A DNA stretch of 64,000 nt. It comes from Diospyros lotus (lineage: Eukaryota > Streptophyta > Magnoliopsida > Ericales > Ebenaceae). The notes below the pieces were generated by a model. The model was given only the letters and a program-made list of their open reading frames with translations. It made no database searches and had not been told where the DNA came from. Below, in pieces: positions 1 through 11,255 of the stretch (position 1 is the stretch's first letter; every line of letters begins with the position of its first letter). A program made the translations under genes and the position numbers. Where the stretch lies: assembly GCF_014633365.1 (NCBI RefSeq), contig NC_068341.1, forward strand, positions 41,868,044 through 41,932,043, given 5' to 3'.

Positions 1-429
1 CAGAAGAGATGAGAGTAGTTGTACAAGAGTAATTATCTTCAATGCAACCTAATGTGTAAATATATATATATATATATATAAGGAATCCTAAAGTATATTA
101 CATCATTTTTGCCAAATACAACATACCATGCCCTTATGCCACTATGTGTTGGCCTATGTCCATTTAAAAATTATTACATGTAAAGATTGGCATCAGAAAT
201 GCCAATATCTGACTTCTGAAACAAATACCACGGTCTACTTAGGATGTACTGGGTTCTGCATAATTTCAGCATTTGTTTATAAAAGCAAAAGAATGAAATC
301 TAATGATACAAAAGCACACAGACAAGTACCTGTATTTTTTCCAAGACAAAACTTAAAACAATTGTTCCATGAATCTGTTATTTCCAGCTTTGAGCAGCCA
401 CCTCACATATTTCATACCAACGAAAGGTG
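1..429. other. Intergenic, no gene seen
   Basis: AT-rich sequence with a (TA)n run at about 58-80. The open frame at 128-430 has no recognisable domain and no partner sequence, so no gene is called here. Confidence 0.6.
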
Positions 430-2105
430 ATTGAACAAAGAAAACATTATTATGAACTGAACAGATCCTCATAAAATACATAAGTTGATGATACTTACAT
501 TTACATAATGCAAGTAAATTTGTACATATTCTTAATTAGTCTATTATAAATTTATTAAGTGTACAATATGATTGATAATTATTTTGTTTTTATAGACTGC
601 TTTCCAAACCCAATCCTCACCATCTACTTTCTGGAAATGACGATCTGAACTTAAGTTACTCAATGAAATTATGTGAAAGAAATGGGTTTTTGGTCTTTAT
701 TAAGATTAAGTTGTAATACATTGTGTAGGGATACATGTGACATTTTGATTAAAAAATTTGAGACAAAAACTTGTGCTGAAGGGTTGGGAAGTGAATCTAT
801 AGTCCTCTGACTTGTGATGTTGTAGGAAGCATTTTTGTGTATTCCTAATAATGGCTAAGAGGTTGACATTGATGTGTGAAAATCTTTTTAATAAATTAGG
901 GCTAAATGATTTTCTCATATTCTTCAAAAAAATGTCTTGCCTACCTAATTCAAAAGAGTTTTCTTGCTTTATAGCCTAGATCAATTTTTATATCCAACTA
1001 TTGCTTTAGAGCCTAGTTAAAAACACTATCTGTTGTAGTTGATGTGGAAAATGCTAGTACTTGTAACTAGTCAAAGTATGTTTTAGATTGGTTAGTTTGA
1101 GAGATGATTAGATACAAGAAAGATCCTAAAAGTCAGCTAACAACAAGCCAAAAGGATCCATCAGTGGTTGCATTTTCATTTTACAAATAGTCATTTAAGT
1201 CAATTTTTTTTTTCTTGAACTCTTGTTTGTTCATTCCAAAGATATTACTAACAACTTTTTCATTTTTCTTGCTAAATGTTTTAGATAATTTATTTCCATC
1301 AATTCATACTAGTGAAGTTGATTCCTCATAATTGTATACCAATAGAGTTCTGGAATGATGACAGAGTTAAGGTAGAAGAAAGAAAGAAACCTAGCTAATG
1401 AAGCCTACAAATGGATAGATAATTGTTGCATTATTAACTTACACGCACGGAATTGTTATTTTAACTTCCTTGATATTTTATGATAATTGATTTATAACTT
1501 ACTTTATTTATGTTAATAATTTTAAATTAATGATTTATTAACTTCTTAATTTGCATTATGTTATTAAAGTATTATACATTATGAATTAAACTATGTTTAA
1601 CTGCTTTTAGTATTTTTTTTTTTTAACCATCTGATGTAGGAAGCTTTAAATACTACTTTTGAATCTATGGTTGCTTTGACAGGAGTTAAAAAATGAGGTA
1701 TAGCTACAATGATAGTAACATTTCATATTTTTATGATGAGGTGGTTAATTAAATATTCAAATACGTAGCATGTAAGAAACTAAGATTGCATCAAGAAAAA
1801 TGTTTGCTACATTGATGGAGATGAATGAAAATATAACAAATGCAAAAGTAAGTTTTTTGAGATGAACAGGATGCATACCTCTATGCATAATATATCAGGA
1901 GATATCAATAATTAAATTCTACAAAAAGTGAAAATAACTCAATCATTTCATAAGGATGTGAGATCGCAAGAGATAATGGTGTTTTTCGTGATACAATCTA
2001 TAATGAGGAGAGAAACACAGCCGGTAAGATTAGGAGAAGTCAATATTGCATATACAAGGAAAGAAAATATTCTTTAAATAAAATGAACAATAGAGTGTAA
2101 ATACA
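430..2105 (+). repeat. Left arm of a large imperfect inverted repeat
   Basis: The reverse complement of this stretch matches 2161-3399 and then 10000-10420 almost end to end, with scattered substitutions and small indels. The inner ends of the two arms are separated by only about 55 bases (2106-2160). No open frame survives in either arm. The arms look like an old inverted duplication of a transposon-like sequence, but I could not assign a family. Confidence 0.8.
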
Positions 2106-3399
2106 AGGACATTATGGGATGAAATCAAGATTGATATTAACATGTGCCAATGTTGATTTCTTACACTCCATTGCACACTTTACTAAAACAATATTTTATT
2201 TCTTTACATACACAATATTGAGTTCTCTTAGGCTTATTGGCAATGGATATCTCCTCGTAAATGTACAATCAACAACACCAACATTTACCAGGGTCTCACA
2301 TCCTTTTGATCCTTTTGAAATGAATGAGTGATTATTACTATTAGTAGAATTTGACTAATGATCTTCTCTAGATGCATTATGCACAAATGTATCCACCATG
2401 TTCACCTTAGAGACCATTGCCTTTTGCATTCCTTATATTTTCACTAATCTCCAGCAACATAGTAAACATTTTCTCTTGCTACAATCTTAGTTTCTTGCAA
2501 GTTGGGTATTTGAATATTTTAATTAACACCTCATCATATTACTTAATATGCAGCGCTAGTGCATTACAATCATTGTAGTCACTTCATCTCTTGGCACTCC
2601 TTAAAGCAATCATAGACTCAAAAATAACATTTATAGCTTCATATATTGCACAATTAAAACAATTATTGTCAACATTTAAACATAGCTTAATTCATCATAT
2701 ATTATACTTTAATAATATAATATGAATTAAAATTATCAACATAACTACAATAACCAATTATCATAAAATATCAATGATGTTAAAAAACCAATTTCATGCT
2801 TGGAAGCCAATAGTACAACAATTAACTCTCCATTTGTAAGTTTTATAAGCTAGGTTTCTTTCTTTTTTTCTATCTTTAACTCTTTCTCATTCCAAAACTC
2901 TATGGGTAAACAATTAGGAGGAATCAATTCCACTAATGGGACTCGTCAAAATAAATAATCTAAAGCATTTAACAACAAAATTGAAAAAGTTGTTAGTAAT
3001 ATACTTGAAATGAACAAAACAACAATTCAAAAAAAAAAAAAAAAAAACAGCTTAAATGAGTACCTATAAAACAAAAACACAACCATTGATGGATCTTTTT
3101 AGCTTCTTGTTAGCACAACTTTTAGGATATTTCTTGTATCTAACCATCTCTTGTACTAATCAGTCCAAAACATACTTTGACTAATTAAGACTAGCATTTT
3201 TCACATCAACTATAGCATAGAAGTGTTTTCGATTGGCCTTTAAAGCACTAGTTGAATATAGAAATTGATCAAGGCTATAAAGTAAGAAAACACTTTTGAA
3301 TTGGGTAGGCAAGACATTTTTTTGAAGAATACAAGAAAATAATTTGGCATAATTTATTAAAAAGCTTTTCACACTCACAATGTCAACCTCTTTATCATT

Positions 3400-3522
3400 T
3401 GTGATGTTTTGAGAGAAAAATGTTGTCTCTTATTCACAATGTGGTATATCTATATATACCAATAAGGTACAACTAGCTTAAGCATAAGGTACAACACTAT
3501 ACATAATATACTAATTCTAACA
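3400..3522 (-). repeat. 3' LTR of the 3400-9999 copia element
   Basis: This 123-bp LTR reads TG...CA in the element's orientation. Its ends are TGTTAG and CATCACA on the minus strand. It contains a palindromic TATA-like stretch near 3445-3465. It matches the other LTR apart from two substitutions and one 42-bp indel. Confidence 0.85.
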
Positions 3523-3534
3523 CTCCCCCTCAAG
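3523..3534 (-). other. Polypurine tract
   Basis: On the minus strand this reads CTTGAGGGGGAG directly before the LTR start TGTTAG. This is the standard plus-strand priming site of plant copia elements. Confidence 0.8.
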
Positions 3535-3629
3535 CGAACGCATATATATCATATGTGTCTAGCTTGGTACAAATGTAGTCAAGCCGTCGACCTTGTAATG
3601 GCTTGGTAAGAAGATCAACCAGCTAGTCA

Positions 3630-5478
3630 TTAAAGCCAATAAATGACGTAGTAATCTCTCCAGAAATTAATTTGTCTCACAAAATGACAATCTATTTCTA
3701 TGTGTTTGGTCCGCTCATGAAAAACTGAATTAGAGGCAATATGAAGAGCTGACAGATTATCACAAATAAGTTGTATAGGTCCTGAATCTCTAAATTTCAA
3801 CTCCGTGAGGAATTGCTTGAGCCAAATCAACTCACATATGGCTAAAACCATAGCCCGATATTCCGCTTTTGCGCTAGATTTAGCCACAACACTATGCTTC
3901 TTACTTTTCCAAGAAACCAAATTTCCTCCAATCATAATACAATAACCTAAGGTAGAGTGCCTATCTGTAGGACAACCAGCCCAATTTGCATCACTATATC
4001 CAACAACCTATTTGTGTCATTTGTTCTCAAACAACAAGCTTTTACCAAGAGCACTTTTAATGTATCTCAAGATACGCACTAAAGCGTGCCAGTGACTGTC
4101 ACATAGGGAGTCCAAAAATTGACTTACCACACTAACAACAAAAGAGATGTCTGGCCGTGTGATTGTGAGATAATTAACCTTCCCAAACAGTCTCCTATAT
4201 CACCAAGGATCCTCCAATGGCTCCCCCTGTCGTGATACAAGCTTAACATTAGGATCCATAGGAGTATCTATAGGCCGTGAATCAAACATATTAATCTCTT
4301 CCAAAATATCTAAGGCATACTTCCTTTGAGAGATGCACACACCATGGGCAGATTGAACTACCTCAATACTAAGAAAATATTTCAACCTACCCAAATCCTT
4401 GGTCTAAAAATAAGAATGCAAATGAGTCTTTAATTGCCCAATACCAATGTCATCATCTCCTATGATAATAATGTCATCTACGTACACCACCAATAATATA
4501 ACTCAACCAAGAAAATGGCGATAGAAAATAAAATGATCAGCTTCACTTTTACTCATACCAAAAGACTAGATAATCGAACTGAAGCGACCAAACTAACACC
4601 AAGCAGATTGCTTTAGGCGATATAAGGACTTCTTCAGGCGACATACCAGTCAAGACTCCCCTTGAACAACAAAACTAGGAAGTTGCTTCATATACACTTC
4701 CTCTTGAAGGTCGCCATGAAGAAAAACATTTTTAACATCCAGTTGATAAAAAGGCCATTGCTGAATAGCGATGATAGCAAGAAAAACACAAACATAAGCA
4801 ATCTTAGCCACGAGAATGTATCACCATAATCTAGGCCAAAAATTTGAGTATAGCCCTTAGCAACCAATCGAGCCTTCAGACAATTAATAGAACCATCTAA
4901 ACTAACCTTAACTGTAAACACCCATCGATAACCAACAATAGACTTCCCCAGAGGGAGATGAACTAGATCCCACGTCTCATTAGCCAACAAGGCAGACATC
5001 TTCTCATCCATAGCATGTCGCCACCCAGGGCGAGAAAGAGCTTCAGTATCTGTCTTAGGGATAGAAACAGACGAAAAAGCAGAGACAAAAGCAGAATAAA
5101 TAGATGACAAACGGTGATAGCTCACAAAAGTATAAATGGGACGAGGATTGTGAGTGGATTGTGTACCTCGACAAACAGGAGCTTGGGCAGATTCAAAGGG
5201 AGACAAAATAATGGCACCAGCTGGAGGGAGGCATGGGTCTGGAGCAATACCATCATCGACAATAGGAGCGGGAGCAGTAGGCACTAATGAAGGCTAAGAA
5301 TGACTATGATAAGTTTGGAGAGGAATAGGAGGAACAAAAATAGGTACTGGGACCAGGGGAGGAAAAGAAGGGACAGGAAAAACCTCATGAATGGAGGAAG
5401 AAGACCTATCAAACGAAGAAGAGAAAAAAGGTGTAGACTCAAAGAATGTGACATTAGAAAAGAGAAACTTACCACCTA
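3630..5478 (-). pseudogene. Copia pol remnant: reverse transcriptase and RNase H
   Basis: Read from right to left on the minus strand, the remnant runs through the integrase/RT linker (FFESTPFFSSS), the start of RVT_2 (ETWDLVHLP, YRWVFTVK, ARLVAKGYTQ), a YVDD-type region near 4480 (VVYVDDIIIIG, in another frame), FLSIEVVQS...ISQRKYALDIL, and RNase H (GNLVSWKSKKHSVVAKSSAKAEYRAM, LICDNLSALHIASN, FHERTKHIEIDCHFVR). Several frameshifts (for example near 4830) and stops (near 4200) split it, so no functional protein can be made. The family is clear but this copy is dead. Confidence 0.9.
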
Positions 5479-6739
5479 AAAAGCACCATGTAGGCTGCAA
5501 ATGGGTATTCACGATGACATATAGGAAAGATAGACAGATTGACAAGTTCAACGCCCACCTAGTGGCAAAAAGCTTCACTCAATCCTATGGTATTGATTAC
5601 CAAGAGACATTTTTCCCAGTGGCAAAATTGAATACTATTCGAGTTTTACTATTTCTAGTTGCAAATCTAGATTCGCCTATTCACCAACTAGATGTGAAGA
5701 ACGCATTCCTAAATGGGAATTTAGAAGAGGAAGTCTACATGAAAATCTCTCATGGATTTGAAACCAACCTTACAAGAAACAAGGTATGCAAACTCAAAAG
5801 ATCACTCTATGGACTCAAGCAGTCCCCTAGAGCTTGGTTCGAGAGGTTCACAAGAGCAGTCAAGAAACAGGGATACAATCAAAGCCAAATTGATCACACG
5901 TTATTCATCAAATATTCTTTGGGAGGTAAATTGTCTATCCTCATTGTATATGTGGATGAAATTATTGTTATAGGGAATAATAATTCTGAAATGAATAACC
6001 TCAAAGAAATGCTTGAAAGTGAGTTTGAAATCAAAGATCTAGGAAACCTAAGATATTTCTTAGGCATGGAAGTTGCAAGGTCTAAAAAAGGAATTTTTGT
6101 ATCCCAAAGAAAGTATACTCTAGACCTCCTTAATGAAACAGGTATTGTGAGTTAGTTTATGAATGATCCTAAAGAAGTACATATGGAAGCTGTTTACCGC
6201 ATCTTGAGGTATCTAAAGTTGACTCCTGGCAAAGGCTTGATGTTTAGGAAAACAAGTAACCGAGGGGCAAAAGTATATAGTGATGCTGATTGCGCTGGTT
6301 CAATTCTTGATAGAGGTCAACCTCTAGGTATTGCTCATTTGTTTGGGGAAATCTAGTTACTTGGCGCAACAAAAAGCAATCAGTGGTCTCTAGGAACAAT
6401 GCGAAGGCTGAATTTAGAGCTATGCCTCAAGGATTTTGTGAAGGAACATGGCTGAGAATAATACTTCAAGAACTACAAATGACTATTGCTAAACCAGTGC
6501 AAATGCTATGTGATAATCAATCTGCCATTAGCATTGCAAAGAATCCGGTACATCACGACCGGACAAAACATGTTGAAATCAACAGACATTTCATCAAAGA
6601 AAAGTTAGAAGGAGGGATGTTTCAGCTTGTTTACACTCCTACTAAAGCTCTACCTAGAAGAACATTTGATGAATTGAGCTCCAAGCTTGGTTTGAATAAC
6701 ATATTCAACCCAAACTTGAGGGGGAGTGTGGAGAATTGA
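5479..6739 (+). pseudogene. Truncated copia RT/RNase H, plus strand
   Basis: RT motifs are well preserved: CKWVFTM, KFNAHLVAKSFTQSYGIDY, HQLDVKNAFLNG, KRSLYGLKQSPRAW and a YVDE catalytic box where YVDD is expected. Near 6153-6160 the frame meets a stop. About 60 residues usual for the family between the LLxETG motif and VSQFM are absent, which suggests an internal deletion. RNase H follows with YSDADCAG, NAKAEFRAM, LCDNQSAISIAKNPVHHDRT and KHVEINRHFIKEKLEGG. The first codons of the open frame before about 5479 read antisense host element and are not part of this protein. Confidence 0.85.
6716..6726 (+). other. Polypurine tract of the nested copia
   Basis: The sequence CTTGAGGGGGAG lies immediately before the LTR start TGTGGAG. 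It is the same type of tract as in the host copia. Confidence 0.75.
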
Positions 6740-7034
6740 GAAGGAATCTAGAGCATTATCGAAAGTATGTAGCCGAGATAGTGGTCCTAATTATTAGGAG
6801 TGTTAAAAGTTGAAGATAAATCAGTTGAAGATAAGACTGAATAATTCTCCTAGAAGATTAGCTGTATTCCTATTTTTTAGATAGTTGTTCTGTAAATTTA
6901 AATAGTTTAGATAAATATCATGTACTTGTAGATGGCATAGTCTTGTACATAAGGTAGGACTCCTATACATGTATATATAAGATACACACTAATGAATAAT
7001 TGAATTATTCCCTTCTCTTAAAATAATTTCTGCA
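6727..7034 (+). repeat. 3' LTR of the nested copia
   Basis: This 308-bp LTR starts TGTGGAGAATTG and ends TTTCTGCA, with host integrase sequence beginning right after it. No second copy exists in the window, which fits loss of the element's 5' part. Confidence 0.75.
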
Positions 7035-7905
7035 AGAACAATATTCTTTGGCATTATCACTGCGAAAGACTTGAATGGTATGACCAAATTAAGTAGAGAT
7101 TTCATTACAAAAGGAAGTAAATAAAGATTGCAATTCAGAACGATCTTTCATAAAGTAAAACCAAACACAACGAGAATGATCATCAACAAATGTAACAAAA
7201 TAGGAAAAGCCTTGTTTAGACTTGACTCTACTAGGACTCCAAATGTCTAAATGGACAAGATCAAAAGGAGCATCAACTCGTTTATTAAGACGACTAGGAT
7301 AAGAAGAACAAACATGTTTTCCTAGCTAACAAGACTCACATTTTAGAGTAGTCAACAGAGACAATGAAGGAATCATTAGTCAAAGAGTAGATAAGTAAGG
7401 ATGACCAACCCGAGAATGAATTTGAAGGGGAGATGTTGTTGTAGTAGCACAAGCAAATGTCGTAGACGACGGCAGGGCAAGATGGTAAAGTCCCTCAAAC
7501 TCATGTCGAGTGCCAATCGTTCGTCCCATACCCCGATCCTGCACAAGAACAGATTCAAAATCAAAGATAATACAACAATTCAAAAAACGAGTGAGATGAT
7601 AAATAGAAATGAGACTATGGGCAACTAGTGGGAAGGGTTTTAAACCCATCAACCATAGTGATAGAAGGAAGGGACATAGAGGAATCAAAATCAGAGAACA
7701 AGAATTTATTATCAAAAATATGCTTGGAAGTTGCTGAATCAAAAATCCAAGGACTAAGTTGAGAATGAGTAAAACAGATATGAGAAGTACCGTTGGGTGA
7801 CCATGCAGAAGAAGTAGATTCCTGGGCAATAGAAGCTACAGGAGATGAAGCCTGTCGCGTTGCTTGAAGCAGGTGATATTTAGCCAACTCCTCAACAAAG
7901 ATCAT
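7035..7905 (-). pseudogene. Copia protease and integrase remnant
   Basis: On the minus strand the protease region has WIFDSATSKHI (aspartic protease DSA/G box). The pre-integrase zinc region follows (IHSRVGHPYL, then CESC...LGKH with a stop inside). The integrase core has FDLVHLDIW and SDNAKEY, so the first two acidic residues of the DDE triad are present. The nested copia enters right after the second aspartate, so the third acidic residue is missing. Frames shift between about 7615 and 7400. Confidence 0.85.
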
Positions 7906-8832
7906 ACATGTAGAGGTTGATCACGTAGTGTGAGAAGCACCAGGTACCACAGACTACGTGTCTGTACCATCAAGAATTGCAACATTGGCCTTGGGAGGGC
8001 GACCATGGAATGCATAAAATCTATCCTTATAATGACCAAGGCAATGACAATAATTACAATATGGGCGCCAACCACTGTGATCACGTCCAACACCTCAACC
8101 ACGACCACCTCCAGGTCTAAAGTCAGAGGAAGATCTAGGAATATGAGAGGCAAGTATAGTTTGCTCTCCAACTAAAGCCTCAGAAAATGCTTGTGTACTT
8201 CGAAGGATCCGGGCAAACACCTATTCCATGGTAGGAATAGTGGGACTACTCAGGATCTGAATGCAAACACCCTCCATATCGGGCCCAAGGCCTACAAGGG
8301 TGAGCACCATAAATAACTTGTCCCTCGGTTGCTTCTGTTCATTGAGATCGGCTGTAACCGAGAGCATAGCGTTAAAATCTGTCACAACAGACTGGATACA
8401 ACCCAAGTAAGTAGGCACATCTAAGGAGTCCTTTTTAATATTGAACAAATTACTAATGATAGTGTATAAACGCACAATATCATTAGTATCTAGTTGTTGA
8501 GCATGAGACCAAATATCAAAACAGTTCTCGTAGACACGAAATAAAGGAATTAAATCAACATCTATAAACTGCCATAACAATGTAATCAACTGTGCATCTA
8601 TGTGATCCTAGATAGTCCTATCTGCTTTAGCAATGTCAGAAAGCCTCGTAGTCAAATGGTCACTAACACCATGCCTACAAAACCACATTCAAACAGACAT
8701 TGACCAAGACACATAGTCCTTACCATTCAACTTGTCAGTGGTAATGGCAGTAATACAAGATAAAGACATTACATGGACAAGTATAGTCATCGATGAAGAA
8801 GAACTCACTTCTCCAGGTTTTGAAGAGGCCAT
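7906..8832 (-). pseudogene. Copia gag remnant
   Basis: The likely start is the ATG at 8832-8830. A typical plant copia N-terminus follows (TDKLNGKDYVSWSMS), then two in-frame stops (about 8690 and 8610), then the UBN2 region (FDIWSHAQQLDTNDIVRLYT, FNIKKDSLDVPTYLG). A Gly/Arg-rich linker and a zinc knuckle near 8060-8010 come next. In the knuckle (CNYCHCLGHYKDRF) the last cysteine is replaced by phenylalanine. The frame changes near 8220. Confidence 0.85.
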
Positions 8833-9820
8833 AGCGGAAAAGATCCAAGCCCAACCAAATAGACAGATCAGAAGCTACTGCATACCAAATTTGAGGGATC
8901 AACAGCTAGATCTGTCAAATTGATAGTCAGATCTGAGAAATAATGGCCGAATCTAAAGACTGACAGTTGGATCTGAAGGTTGATGGCTGGATCTGAGAAA
9001 TGGTGGTCGGATCTAAAGACTGATGACCAGATCTAAAGCAAGTCACAGATCTAGGTGGGTCGGACAGACCAATTCTGGGCTGAGATCTGGATCTTGGTTG
9101 TGGAGCTTGATAAAAATTAGATCTGGGTGAGAAGGGCCAAGATCTGAGCAGCAACTTGGAAGAGCTGGATGAGCCGCGATGACGGCGACAAGGGACGGAT
9201 GGTCGACGACACGAGATTGGCCAATGAAGAGGCGACTAACAGAGGCAAGGCAATCGGAAAAGGCAACGTTGTTGGTTCCAAAGGCAGTAGCGATGCAGTT
9301 GACAAGATCTGAAACTGCCGGAGAAGAAAGGCCGAGACAATCGCGTGATACGTTTCAGATCTAGCGGACGAACGGTTGTAGAGGCCGAGGTCGACGGCGG
9401 CTAGTGGCGGTAAGGAGGAAGATCGACAATCGCACGGTGCATTTGAGACAAAGGACATGACCATCGATGATGATGAAGACAGCGACCGAAGGTTGCGGTC
9501 ACGACGATGGCGGCCATAGATGACAATGGTGACTGGGACCAATGATGGTGACAATGAGATCTCTCTCAAATCGAAGAAGTGGTCGCGACCAATGATGGCA
9601 ATGGTGACTGCAGTCGGTGATGGTGATCGTGACTGGCGACGGGGAAGGGAGACAAAGCGGCAGCGGCAATGGTGTGGAGAAGAGGCCGTCGACTGACTAC
9701 AATGGAGAGCCCAACGACGACCGCGATGGAGAGGACTAACTGACGGTGGAGATCTGATCGTCAGCGACAGTGGCTTATGGCGGTGAGGTCAACAACCGAC
9801 GGTTGGGTCTAGAGACTTTG
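8833..9820 (-). other. Untranslated leader of the copia element with short tandem repeats
   Basis: A roughly 1 kb leader separates the primer-binding site from gag. From 8915 to 9060 it holds degenerate tandem units of about 35 bp built on 'gatctgaga...tggtcggatctaaag'. From 9180 to 9780 it is unusually GC-rich and CGACGG-rich for this window. The open frames in it have no family match. Confidence 0.6.
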
Positions 9821-9834
9821 TGGCTCTGATACCA
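9821..9834 (-). other. Primer-binding site (initiator Met tRNA type)
   Basis: On the minus strand this reads TGGTATCAGAGCCA, the plant copia PBS complementary to the 3' end of initiator tRNA-Met. It directly abuts the LTR and fixes the element's orientation. Confidence 0.9.
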
Positions 9835-9999
9835 TATGATGTTTTGAGAGAAAAATGTTGTGTCTTATTCACAATGTGGTATATCTATATATACCAATAA
9901 GGTACAACTAGCTTAAGCATAAGGTACAACCCTATCTCTAATATATATATAAATATATATTATATGTACAACACTATACATAATATACTAATTCTAACA
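9835..9999 (-). repeat. 5' LTR of the 3400-9999 copia element
   Basis: This LTR is 165 bp long. It has a 42-bp AT-rich stretch absent from the other LTR, bounded by two GTACAAC copies. Apart from this and two substitutions it matches 3400-3522. Confidence 0.85.
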
Positions 10000-10649
10000 C
10001 CATAATTACGAATACACAAAAAATGTTTCCTACATCATCACAATTCAAAGGAATAGAATCACTTCCTAGCCCTGTAACACAAATTTTTGGGTCAAACTAA
10101 ATAAAAATATCACAAACATCCCTACACAATGTATTACAACTTAATCTTTCTTTCACATAATTTTATTAACTTTAAGTTCAAATAGTTCTTCCTAGGAAGT
10201 AGCTGGTGAGCATTGGGTTTGGAAAACAATCTAGAAAAATAAAATAATTATCAATCATAGGTATACTTAATAATTTTACAATTGACTAATTAAGGATATG
10301 TACTACAAATTTACCTGCATTATATAAATGAAATAATCATTAACTTACGTCTTTTACGAGGCCCATTCATTTCAGAGGCCCATTCATTTCATAAAGTTAT
10401 TTTCTTTGTTCAAGTGTTTTTGCTTCTCTTTAAAGGATGATGATTCCCGCACTTACCTCAATTACAATAGAATCTATGTTACTTACATTCTTCAGTTCAC
10501 TTCTCATCTTTTTTTCTGTTCATTTTTGCATGAAATTCTTTCCTATTAAATGAAAAAAAATGTTAGTAGTAAGATATTACAATTACATACATTAGAAATA
10601 CAATAGCACAAGTAGAAGTAGTTAATACCTAAATAAATATGAACAACTT

Positions 10650-10873
10650 GTGTAATTTGGTTTCGATTCTTCTGGATCATATCCTATTAGCTTGTATTAA
10701 GTATGTTGTATGGACTCGTTGTACTTTGTGCCTAGCATAAGTAGCTTGTACATAGGAAAAATAATGTATTGGTATAAATACTTGTAACCGTAGCTTAATA
10801 GAATTGATTAGTTCTTTCCCTCCAATTTCTCTTTTCCTCTCTTCTTGTTCTCAGTTCTGTATATAATTTTTCA
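10650..10873 (+). repeat. LTR fragment of another copia element
   Basis: A TATA-like 'ggtataaatac' (about 10771) is followed by a pyrimidine-rich U5-like stretch that ends in TTTTTCA directly before a copia PBS. The left edge is uncertain. No matching 3' LTR was found. Confidence 0.6.
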
Positions 10874-11255
10874 TGGTATTAGAGCCATTGAGGGATAAAT
10901 CTGGAGAATTGGAGCAGATTTGATGCAATAAAATCATCAAATCTCGTTTAGAACTGACTGTATCCTCTTGATCTGATCAAGCTGTGATATGATCAAATCA
11001 TCACTTCTCATGTGATGTTCATATCTGCAATCTAATCAGGAGGTGCAATCTGTCTCTAGGACTGTGATCTGAGATCAGATCTTCTAGGGTCCTGATCTGA
11101 GATCATCCAAGGCTATGATATGAAATCAAAACTTGGATCTCTGTAAATCTGTTCTGACCTGTTGGGTTTGCTATTCTATTGTAATCTGCTGGTTAAGATT
11201 TCTCTGATCTAATCTGCTGTTCCTGAAGATCTAATCTGCTGTTCAAGGAGCTTCC
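10874..11255 (+). mobile_element. PBS and leader remnant of that copia element
   Basis: TGGTATTAGAGCC at 10874-10886 is a variant initiator-Met PBS. It is followed by a leader rich in GATCTGATC-like repeats. Coding sequence is absent, so this is a 5' fragment only. Confidence 0.65.

Larger units (their letters stand above)
5479..7034 (+). mobile_element. Second Ty1-copia fragment nested in opposite orientation
   Basis: The fragment starts abruptly inside the RT domain (about 5479) and ends at a complete 3' LTR (7034). Its 5' LTR, gag, protease and integrase are missing. It interrupts the minus-strand copia after the second integrase aspartate. The host element resumes on the other side at the integrase/RT linker, so host sequence was also lost at the left junction. 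Confidence 0.85.
3400..9999 (-). mobile_element. Degenerate Ty1-copia retrotransposon, minus strand
   Basis: The element has short LTRs at 3400-3522 and 9835-9999, a tRNA-iMet type primer-binding site next to the right LTR and a polypurine tract next to the left LTR. The polyprotein order is gag, protease, integrase, RT, RNase H, all read on the minus strand. Frameshifts and stops break the polyprotein. The integrase/RT junction is replaced by a second, opposite-strand copia fragment (5479-7034). The flanks TCATT (3395-3399) and CCATA (10000-10004) look like a decayed 5-bp target duplication. The same site in the other repeat arm reads CCATT. Confidence 0.9.
2161..10420 (-). repeat. Right arm of the large inverted repeat, split by a copia element
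   Basis: The arm consists of 2161-3399 plus 10000-10420. The 6.6 kb between them is a later LTR retrotransposon insertion. The equivalent point in the uninterrupted left arm is about 849-855, which acts as an empty-site reference. The outer edge fades at about 10420, opposite position 430. Confidence 0.8.

Noticed and set aside
2106..3378. Protein-coding gene in the inverted repeat (frames at 2119 and 3181)
   Set aside because: Neither arm keeps a frame and no domain is recognisable. A PIF/Harbinger-type origin was considered but the motif match was too weak.
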